DNA of 8,973 nt from an uncultured beta proteobacterium (GTDB taxonomy: Bacteria > Pseudomonadota > Gammaproteobacteria > Burkholderiales > Burkholderiaceae_C): the NCBI GenBank assembly GCA_903859265.1, contig CAIOLZ010000012.1, positions 1-8,973 of the forward strand, written 5' to 3'. Below, piece by piece: positions 1 to 6,005 of this stretch; the stretch's first letter is position 1, and each line of letters starts with the position of its first letter. Under the pieces are notes generated by a model. The model saw nothing but the letters and a program-made list of their open reading frames with translations. It searched no databases and was not told the DNA's origin. Position numbers and translations under genes: made by a program.

Positions 1-1189
1 GCCCTTGGAAGCGCTACAAGCTCAAAGTCTGGCGCAACGCCATTCCATGATCGAAGAGGCAAAACTTCTCGGCGCGGCTGAAGTATTGCGGGTGGATGCT
101 GTCAAGTCATTGCAGCAGCGCTGGCAGGCTGAGGCGCACCGTGTGCCCATTGACCGCCGTCAGGAGCAAAAACTGTGGGACGCTTTCAGGAAGCCCATCG
201 ACGACGCGTTTAACCGCAAAACAACGGAGCGCGAAAAAGCCGAGGCTGCATTGAGCGCGCGCGATCGCACAGTGCTTGAAGCGGCCAAGGCGCTGGAGCA
301 GGCCAACGCAACGGCCGACGCCGGCCAGATTCGGTCCGCCATGTTGGCACTGGACGCCGCCTTGAAGGGTCAGGCCCAGGCGCGTGCAGACGTGACGGTC
401 GCGGGCGCCCAGGAGAGTGCCGCAAAATTGGTGTCTGAGCCTCCTGTCGCGTCTGAACCATCTGACTCTGCTGCGTCTGCGGACACCCCACCAGACGAAG
501 CTGCAGCGCCGGTGGTCGTCAAAGCTGCGCCAAGACCTGTGGTTGCGGTACGCGGGGATGACCGCCCCGGAATGAAAAAAGAGGCCGCGCCCAGCGCAGG
601 CGCCCGACCTGGCAAATGGAACGACCGCAAGGACGCTCCCCGCCCTGGTCGGGACACGCGTGGTCCGAATATGCGCAACGATGACCGCACGGGCGGCAAT
701 TCCTGGCAGGATGCCCCGCCCCGCCTTGGTGACACCGCATTCCGGGCGCAGCGCGATGCGCTGGAGAACGCGCAGGCAGCTCTGAAAAAACTCGCCGCGC
801 AGGCGCATGGCGAAGCGCTCAGCCAGTTGATGACAGCATGGGAAAAGCGCGATGCGTCGCTGGTGCCTTCGGCACAGGATTTGGGCGCGCGGGTTAGCCC
901 TGCTACCCGCGCGGCCTGGCTGCGCGCTGTGGGTGGTGCTGCGGCGCCGGACGGTGGCAAGGCGGCCGCGGAGGCCATTTTGCGTCTTGAAATGGCAGCC
1001 GAAGTCGCTACGCCGGCCGAACATCTCAATGCCCGGCGTGCATTGCAATTGCAACTGCTGACCCGGCGCAACGATCCGACGCCGGCCCAGACCTGGGGGC
1101 AGGACCTGGTGCGCGTGCTGGAAGTGCCGTTCAGCGCAGATGCCGCGCGCCGGACTCAAACCGTGTTGAAAGTCTTGCTCAAACGCTGA
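1..1189 (+). CDS. DUF349 domain-containing protein, C-terminal part (5' truncated)
   Basis: The frame is open from the window edge (first full codon at base 2) to TGA at 1187-1189, so the true start lies upstream; the TTG at 5 is only the first start-like codon. About 395 residues are visible. Counting from that TTG, residues 25-75 carry a typical DUF349 helical repeat (RW at 39-40, then LWDAFRKPID around 57-66). A charged helical stretch follows to about 130. Residues 130-240 are low complexity: first Ala/Ser/Pro/Glu rich, then Arg/Gly/Asp/Pro rich with three RPG triplets. A helical C-terminal region (242-394) ends the protein. The molecular role of DUF349 is not settled, and no enzymatic motif is visible. 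No signal peptide can be judged because the N-terminus is missing. The next gene begins 23 bases downstream on the same strand, so co-transcription is likely. Confidence 0.85.
   Translation, partial: PLEALQAQSLAQRHSMIEEAKLLGAAEVLRVDAVKSLQQRWQAEAHRVPIDRRQEQKLWDAFRKPIDDAFNRKTTEREKAEAALSARDRTVLEAAKALEQANATADAGQIRSAMLALDAALKGQAQARADVTVAGAQESAAKLVSEPPVASEPSDSAASADTPPDEAAAPVVVKAAPRPVVAVRGDDRPGMKKEAAPSAGARPGKWNDRKDAPRPGRDTRGPNMRNDDRTGGNSWQDAPPRLGDTAFRAQRDALENAQAALKKLAAQAHGEALSQLMTAWEKRDASLVPSAQDLGARVSPATRAAWLRAVGGAAAPDGGKAAAEAILRLEMAAEVATPAEHLNARRALQLQLLTRRNDPTPAQTWGQDLVRVLEVPFSADAARRTQTVLKVLLKR
863..913 (+). repeat. Two adjacent GC-rich hairpins inside the DUF349 gene
   Basis: Bases 863-867 (GTGCC) pair with 871-875 (GGCAC) around a 3-base TTC loop. 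Ten bases later, 886-898 pairs with 902-913: an 8-bp GC-rich arm, a single bulged T at 894, a 4-bp inner arm and a CCT loop. No T-run follows, so this is not a standard intrinsic terminator. It lies within codons for the conserved C-terminal region. It may be a chance product of GC-rich coding sequence or a real mRNA structure. Confidence 0.5.
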
Positions 1190-1203
1190 ACGACCGCCTA
1201 TGG

Positions 1204-1212
1204 GGAGGTGAT
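1204..1212 (+). promoter_or_regulatory. Extended Shine-Dalgarno of the HD-GYP gene
   Basis: GGAGGTGAT lies directly against the ATG at 1213 and matches the anti-SD end of 16S rRNA over nine bases. The GGAGG core is four bases from the start codon, closer than usual, although the pairing is unusually long. It supports ATG 1213 as the start and predicts independent ribosome loading rather than simple coupling to the DUF349 gene. Confidence 0.7.
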
Positions 1213-2832
1213 ATGGACTCGATAGAAGATTTGCTGCGCCGGCTGGAACAACTCAATGACGTTGGCACGTCCCTTTCCAAAGAGCGGGATATCAGCCGCT
1301 TGCTGGAGAACATTCTCGTGGCTGCCAAAACCATTACCCATGCGGACGGGGGTACTTTGTACCGCGTGGCAGAAGGCGGAAAGGCTCTGCGTTTTGAGAT
1401 TTTGCGTACCGACTCCCTGGGTATCGCCATGGGTGGCACGTCCGGCAAACCGATCAACTTCCCGGACCTGCCTCTTGCCACCGAAACCGGTGCGCCCAAT
1501 GACTCGCTGGTGGCTGCTTACTCGGCCATTCATAGCCAGACCGTCAATATTGCTGACGCCTACACCGCTGAAAATTTCGATTTTTCCGGTACGCGGCGCT
1601 TTGATGAAAGGACCGGTTACCGGTCACAGTCTTTCCTTTCAGTGCCCATGAAAGACCAGGACGGCGATGTGATCGGTGTCCTGCAGCTTATCAACGCGAC
1701 GCGACCAGGCACACAGGAGGTGGTTGCGTTTTCCGGCGCGGACCAAAGCCTGGCCGAGTCACTGGCGTCCCAGGCGGCGATTGCCATCACGAACCGGAAA
1801 TTGATGGCGCAGCTGGAAGAGTTGTTCGAGTCCTTCATCAACCTGATCAACCTGGCGATTGACGAAAAATCCCATTACACCGGCGGCCACTGCCAGCGGG
1901 TTCCCGCGCTCACGATGATGCTGGCCGAGGCGGTGAATGCCACCGTGACTGGTCCCATGGCCCAGTTCACGATGGATGATCGTGACCGCTACGAACTCAA
2001 AATTGCCGGGCTTTTGCACGATTGCGGCAAGATCACAACGCCGGTGCACGTGGTGGACAAGGGCACCAAACTGCAAACCTTGTGTGACCGCATTACCTTG
2101 GTGGACACCCGCTTTGAGGTCCTCAAACGTGATCTGGAAATAGCCACATTGCGAAGCCAGCTGGCCTCGCGTGGGCCGGGCGATGCTGCCGCCGACGCCC
2201 AGATTTGGGCCGATTGCCGGGCCAAAATCGCGGCGCTGGATGCCGACCGGGAGTTTTTGCGCAAAGCAAATCTGGGTGCTGAGTTCATGAGCGATGCCGA
2301 TATTCAGCGGGTGCGTGAAATTGGAACTGGCAATACTTGGCGCAACGTGTCCGGCGTTGAATCGGAATTTTTGAATGCTGACGAGATTGAAAATCTGAGC
2401 ATCCGCAGTGGCACCCTGACTTCGTCGGAGCGCAACACCATCAATTACCACATTGTTGCAACGATCAAGATGTTGGAACAATTGCCGTGGCCCAAGCACC
2501 TGAAAAACGTGCCCGAATACGCCGGCGGCCACCACGAGCGAATGGACGGCAAAGGCTATCCCAAAGGACTCACCCGCGACCAAATGTCGGTGCAGGCGCG
2601 GCTCATGGGCATTGCCGATATCTTTGAGGCGCTGACTGCTCGCGACCGTCCCTACAAACAAGGTATGAAGCTATCCGAAGCGATGGCGATCATGCACAGA
2701 TTCAAAACCAACGGCCATATTGACCCGGACCTCTTCGACGTGTTTGTCAACGAGGGCGTTTACCTGCGCTACGCCGACCAGTTTCTCGACCCGTGGCAGA
2801 TTGATCCGGTCAACCCGGCACTGTGGCAGTAG
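1213..2832 (+). CDS. GAF and HD-GYP domain protein, probable cyclic-di-GMP phosphodiesterase
   Basis: A 539-residue protein with no signal peptide or membrane segment, so probably cytoplasmic. After a short helical start, residues 20-195 form a GAF-type sensor domain (FLSVPMKDQDGDVIGVLQL at 141-159 is a typical GAF core). A helix to about 212 leads into an HD-GYP domain. Motifs seen: H226 in YTGGHCQRV, H269-D270 with K273 in HDCGK, H413, HHERMDGKGYP at 440-450, and D469 in ADIFEALTARDRPY. These are the expected metal and substrate residues of the family, which hydrolyses c-di-GMP to pGpG or GMP. The HD and H413 motifs are about 140 residues apart, roughly 100 more than in compact HD-GYP domains; the extra segment (about 287-398) is charged and helical. 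There is no GGDEF domain. The GAF ligand is unknown. The start is fixed by a strong SD. Confidence 0.9.
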   Translation: MDSIEDLLRRLEQLNDVGTSLSKERDISRLLENILVAAKTITHADGGTLYRVAEGGKALRFEILRTDSLGIAMGGTSGKPINFPDLPLATETGAPNDSLVAAYSAIHSQTVNIADAYTAENFDFSGTRRFDERTGYRSQSFLSVPMKDQDGDVIGVLQLINATRPGTQEVVAFSGADQSLAESLASQAAIAITNRKLMAQLEELFESFINLINLAIDEKSHYTGGHCQRVPALTMMLAEAVNATVTGPMAQFTMDDRDRYELKIAGLLHDCGKITTPVHVVDKGTKLQTLCDRITLVDTRFEVLKRDLEIATLRSQLASRGPGDAAADAQIWADCRAKIAALDADREFLRKANLGAEFMSDADIQRVREIGTGNTWRNVSGVESEFLNADEIENLSIRSGTLTSSERNTINYHIVATIKMLEQLPWPKHLKNVPEYAGGHHERMDGKGYPKGLTRDQMSVQARLMGIADIFEALTARDRPYKQGMKLSEAMAIMHRFKTNGHIDPDLFDVFVNEGVYLRYADQFLDPWQIDPVNPALWQ

Positions 2833-2838
2833 TGCCGC

Positions 2839-3618
2839 TCAAACCAGACCATCGAGGCGCACTCGCTGCGTGATGAGTGCTGACTGATTGTTCAGTGTCA
2901 GTCGAATGATGTCACCCCGCGGTGGTGTCGCATCGGCCTCCCAGTCGCTCAAAACCAACCGCCTTTTATCCTGTGCCAATGGTATTTCTCCCGGGCGGTG
3001 GGTGTGGCCATGGAGCAGCGTGTTGGCACCCTGTTCGGTCAGGAGGTCCAGCGCGGCGCGTGCGTCAACGTCGTAATACGTCGGCTTGGGTGGTGCATGT
3101 TGGCGGGATGCGCTCTGGTCACGAATGCCACGAGCAATCGCTTCCCGTTCGGGGAAGGGTTTGGACAAAAAGTCCTGCTGCCACTGTGGGCTGCGCACCA
3201 GCTTGCGAAAGCTTTGGTAATCCGTGTCGGCCAGACACAGTGCGTCGCCATGGGACAGCACGGTACGTTGTTGGCCAAAAACGAGCGTGCATGGGTCAGG
3301 CAGTGCGGTCGCGTTGCAAATGTCAAGCAACCCGCGGCCCATTAAAAAGTCGCGGTTGCCAACCATGATTCGCAGATCCAGTCGGCGTCCTGCAGCGCTT
3401 AGATCCGCTGCACATTGGGTCTCAAAGCGCTGCGGTTGCTCCAGCACATCGTCTCCGACCCACACTTCAAACAGATCGCCCAGGATAAATACGGCATCCG
3501 CAGACGTGTGCCGAAGGTAGTTTGACCACAGCGCGTAGGTATGCGGTTGCCGGACGTCCAGATGGATGTCCGAGAGCAGGTCGATCTGCCGCCAATGGGA
3601 TGGTGCCAGCAGGTCCAT
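2839..3618 (-). CDS. lpxH: UDP-2,3-diacylglucosamine diphosphatase LpxH
   Basis: A 259-residue calcineurin-like phosphoesterase. LpxH cleaves UDP-2,3-diacylglucosamine to lipid X and UMP at the inner face of the cytoplasmic membrane, the fourth step of lipid A synthesis. Metal-binding motifs are complete: D17 and H19 in LLSDIHLD, D48 in GDLFE, N88 in VGNRD, H123 in LSHGD, and the GHTH motif with H205 and H207. The segment around 131-142 (DTDYQSFRKLVR) is typical of LpxH, and the length is close to the usual 240-260. It is the last gene of the five-gene - strand cluster, starting 13 bases after the cytoplasmic cyclophilin stop, with GAGG just upstream of the ATG. Its stop faces the HD-GYP stop across 6 bases. 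The presence of lipid A synthesis confirms a Gram-negative host. Confidence 0.95.
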   Translation of the reverse strand: MDLLAPSHWRQIDLLSDIHLDVRQPHTYALWSNYLRHTSADAVFILGDLFEVWVGDDVLEQPQRFETQCAADLSAAGRRLDLRIMVGNRDFLMGRGLLDICNATALPDPCTLVFGQQRTVLSHGDALCLADTDYQSFRKLVRSPQWQQDFLSKPFPEREAIARGIRDQSASRQHAPPKPTYYDVDARAALDLLTEQGANTLLHGHTHRPGEIPLAQDKRRLVLSDWEADATPPRGDIIRLTLNNQSALITQRVRLDGLV

Positions 3619-3631
3619 CCCGCCTCGACCG

Positions 3632-4138
3632 TCAGAGCGCTACGGCTTTTTCAATGACCACGTCCTGCAAGGGAACGTCGTCATGGTGGCCTTTGCGGCC
3701 GGTCTTGACGGCCTTGATGGCGTCAACCACCTCGGAGCCCGCGACGACCTTGCCAAAGACTGCATAACCCCAGCCGCTGGAGGTGGGTGAACTGTGGTTC
3801 AAAAAACCATTGTCCGCGACGTTGATGAAGAACTGGGCCGTCGCCGAGTGCGGGTCGCCGGTGCGGGCCATTGCCACGGTGTAGTTGGCATTCTTGAGGC
3901 CGTTGTTGGCCTCGTTGGTAATGGGTGCATCCGTGGCTTTTTGGGCCATCCCGGGCTCCATGCCGCCACCTTGCACCATGAAGCCGGGAATCACGCGGTG
4001 AAAAATGGTGTTGTCGTAGTGGCCCTTGGTCACGTAGGACAAAAAGTTCTCGACCGATTTGGGTGCCTTGGCCTGATCGAGTTCGAGGGTGATTACACCG
4101 TAGTTGGTGACGTGGAGTTCGACTTGGGGATTGCTCAT
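3632..4138 (-). CDS. ppiB: Cytoplasmic cyclophilin-type peptidyl-prolyl isomerase (PpiB-like)
   Basis: A 168-residue single-domain cyclophilin without a signal peptide, close in length to E. coli PpiB (164). It catalyses cis/trans isomerisation of X-Pro bonds in the cytoplasm. Active-site signatures are present: FHRV with catalytic R48, FMVQGG (F53, Q56), AMART (89-93), AQFFIN (Q102, F104) and the closing GYAVFGKVV. The start codon lies two bases after the stop of the preceding periplasmic cyclophilin (TAATCATG), and no convincing SD precedes it, so translational coupling is likely. It is clearly a paralogue of that neighbour: TIFHRV, FMVQGGG, ANNGLKN, SATAQFFINV and GYAVFGKVV recur in both. 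The symbol is assigned by location and family, not by a search. Confidence 0.93.
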   Translation of the reverse strand: MSNPQVELHVTNYGVITLELDQAKAPKSVENFLSYVTKGHYDNTIFHRVIPGFMVQGGGMEPGMAQKATDAPITNEANNGLKNANYTVAMARTGDPHSATAQFFINVADNGFLNHSSPTSSGWGYAVFGKVVAGSEVVDAIKAVKTGRKGHHDDVPLQDVVIEKAVAL

Positions 4139-4140
4139 GA

Positions 4141-4719
4141 TTATTTGGTCAAAGTGACGGAGTTGATAACGATGGGGGTGAGCGGCACATTCTGGAACAT
4201 GCCTTTATTACCAGTAGGTGTACCGCGGATTTTATCGATCACTTCCATGCCGGAAACCACTTTGCCAAAAACCGCATAGCCGTAACCGTCGGGCTTGGGC
4301 GCGTTCAGCCCATCGTTGTTCACCACATTGATAAAGAACTGGGCCGTAGCGGAATTGGGGTTTGACGTACGGGCCATGGCAATGGTGCCGCGGTCATTTT
4401 TGAGGCCATTGTTGGCTTCAAGAGGAATTGGCGGTCGGGTTTGCTTTTCCTTCATGTCGGCCGTAAAGCCGCCACCCTGAACCATAAAGTTGTCCATCAC
4501 GCGATGAAAAATTGTGCCGTCGTATTGTTTGTCCTTGACGTACTGCAAAAAGTTTTCGACCGTTTTGGGTGCTTTGTCCGGGTAAACCTCCACGACAAAA
4601 TCACCCACGCTGGTCTGAAACTTGACCGTCGTAGCGGCTTGCGCGTTGGCGGTCATGCTGAGCACCAGGCTGAACCCAAAGCCCAGGATGGCGCGACGGT
4701 TGAACGGAGAAAAACGCAT
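4141..4719 (-). CDS. ppiA: Periplasmic cyclophilin-type peptidyl-prolyl isomerase (PpiA-like)
   Basis: A 192-residue cyclophilin with an N-terminal Sec signal: basic residues R8-R9, hydrophobic core about 10-22, and likely cleavage after ANAQA near residue 28. The mature enzyme should therefore act on proline bonds of periplasmic or outer-membrane proteins. Catalytic features are intact: FHRV with R73, FMVQGGG (F78, Q81), AMART (114-118), AQFFIN and GYAVFGKVV (147-155). The ATG overlaps the last base of the upstream L,D-transpeptidase stop (TAATG). A good SD (AAGGA, 4732-4728) lies 8 bases upstream, inside the end of that gene. Followed after 2 bases by the cytoplasmic paralogue, indicating a tandem duplication in which one copy carries an export signal. 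Confidence 0.93.
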   Translation of the reverse strand: MRFSPFNRRAILGFGFSLVLSMTANAQAATTVKFQTSVGDFVVEVYPDKAPKTVENFLQYVKDKQYDGTIFHRVMDNFMVQGGGFTADMKEKQTRPPIPLEANNGLKNDRGTIAMARTSNPNSATAQFFINVVNNDGLNAPKPDGYGYAVFGKVVSGMEVIDKIRGTPTGNKGMFQNVPLTPIVINSVTLTK

Positions 4720-6005
4720 TACATGGTTCCTTCAAAAAAAATCTTCCATTGGTTGCCCTGGCGCATCCAGTACTGTCTTTTGGTCAGACCTGTTTTCACA
4801 CCCTCTGCGACCTCGCCAAAGGTTACGACCATGGTGTCGGCGCTATCGGTCCAGCGCAGGTAGGACACATCCTTGAGCTCTATCGTACGTCCCTGCACTT
4901 TGGCGAGCTCGGTCTTCAGGGTCGGCATCCACTGCTCCAGTGTCTTGCCGTTGCTGCTGAAGTCAGGTGTGTAAAACGACAAGATCTGGTTCACGTCGCC
5001 GGTGGTTTTGGCGTTGCGCCAGGCATGCAGGGCGTCCTCGAAAGGCTTGCTGTCGTTGCGCATGGTGTGCGGATCGACCCACTGCAGCTGGCTGGCGATG
5101 ACCACCGGCGTACTGCGCACTTCCACGGTACGGATGATGTGGTCCAGGTCCGGATTGGCCATGACAACGCAGCCGTCCGTGGCCAGTGGTGGCCGGGAAA
5201 ACTGGTTGGGTGGGGTGCCATGCAACCATATCCCACCGCCCGTTTTGCCGCGCTTGGCGTCCAGAATGTTGGGGTAGTTGATCGGCAGGGCCCCGGAGCC
5301 ATAAAACTCTTTGAGCGACTTTTTATCCAGATTGCTGGTGATGTAGTACACGCCCAGGGGCGTGCGCTGGTCGCCTTCGGAGCTTTTGGATGTGCCGGCC
5401 TTTCCGACCGATATGTAGTAGTCCGACACCAGCACCAAGCCGGTCGGCGAGTTTTCGAACAGATAGAGCCTAGAACGCGAAGCATCGACGGCAATCGCAT
5501 GGTGCGATTTTTGCGAAAGCGCCAAAAATTGCGACGGCACAGTGCCGGAGACCGGCCGCTCTTTCAGCGCCTTGATCCTTCGCAAGGATTCTTCGCGCAA
5601 GTCGCTCAACGCGGTACCTGCGGATTTGGCGAAATCGTCAGGAACATCACCAATTGCCCGCACGGGACGCACTCGTGCTGCCAGCAAGTCACCATAAACC
5701 AGTTGGGCGAGCTGGAAACTCGGCACATCGTCCACCAGTTTTTCCGCTTTGGCCAGTGCTTCATGATTTTGGCCACGCCCGATGAGTCCATAGATTTCGA
5801 TCAAACGGGCCTCGGCAGCGCCCTCCGATTCGGGCCTTCCCGCACCCCCGCTTGCGGCGTCCACTTTGGGCGAGCGGTCCGTGTCCACGGTTGCGCAAAG
5901 GCTTTCCAGACCGGGTAGCAACAACAACCCGGCCAGCAGGGTGGTGAGCGTGCGTTGGCGGGCGATAGACATGTGCAGACTCAATGCTGACGAGATCTTG
6001 TTCAC
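4719..6005 (-). CDS. Periplasmic YkuD-family L,D-transpeptidase (or L,D-carboxypeptidase) with NTF2-like tail, Csd6/Pgp2-like
   Basis: A 428-residue exported protein. The chosen GTG start (6005-6003) overlaps the upstream TGA as GTGA, with AGAGG about 10 bases before it. An ATG at 5972 (residue 12) is an alternative giving a more compact signal peptide. The hydrophobic core spans about 20-32, with cleavage near 38; the cysteine there lacks a proper lipobox. Residues 66-112 are TPR-like (EALAKAEKL). A YkuD domain spans about 168-304, with H262 in IWLHG and nucleophile C279 in ATDGCVVMAN. YkuD enzymes act on peptidoglycan stem peptides, forming 3-3 or lipoprotein links, or trimming tetrapeptides in the Csd6/Pgp2 branch. 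Residues 320-428 form an NTF2-like domain as in Csd6. Transpeptidase versus carboxypeptidase activity cannot be decided from sequence. It lies second in the envelope operon. Confidence 0.88.
   Translation of the reverse strand: MNKISSALSLHMSIARQRTLTTLLAGLLLLPGLESLCATVDTDRSPKVDAASGGAGRPESEGAAEARLIEIYGLIGRGQNHEALAKAEKLVDDVPSFQLAQLVYGDLLAARVRPVRAIGDVPDDFAKSAGTALSDLREESLRRIKALKERPVSGTVPSQFLALSQKSHHAIAVDASRSRLYLFENSPTGLVLVSDYYISVGKAGTSKSSEGDQRTPLGVYYITSNLDKKSLKEFYGSGALPINYPNILDAKRGKTGGGIWLHGTPPNQFSRPPLATDGCVVMANPDLDHIIRTVEVRSTPVVIASQLQWVDPHTMRNDSKPFEDALHAWRNAKTTGDVNQILSFYTPDFSSNGKTLEQWMPTLKTELAKVQGRTIELKDVSYLRWTDSADTMVVTFGEVAEGVKTGLTKRQYWMRQGNQWKIFFEGTM

Noticed and set aside
107..1159. Long open frame on the - strand opposite the DUF349 gene (350 codons)
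   Set aside because: The + strand product has a recognisable DUF349 repeat and ordinary codon use. The antisense translation is Cys/Arg/His rich with no family resemblance, typical of a shadow frame in GC-rich DNA.
1611..1625. 15-base palindrome GACCGGT-T-ACCGGTC in the HD-GYP gene
   Set aside because: It is inside the GAF coding region with short 7-bp arms and no second copy or promoter nearby; likely chance.
2880..2901. Hairpin CTGACTGA / TCAG-TG-TCAG near the end of lpxH as a terminator for the HD-GYP transcript
   Set aside because: The stem is AT-moderate with a 2-base bulge, there is no T-run after it on either strand, and it lies inside lpxH coding sequence.
4734..4741. Run of eight A (T8 on the coding strand) at the end of the L,D-transpeptidase gene, a possible slippage site fusing it to ppiA
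   Set aside because: Reading in the ppiA frame meets a TGA directly after the run, and the other shifted frame does not join ppiA. No fusion product is possible, and an SD plus TAATG overlap already explains the junction.
4749..5918. Long open frame on the + strand opposite the L,D-transpeptidase (389 codons)
   Set aside because: The - strand carries a complete YkuD domain. The antisense product shows no domain and no credible start context.
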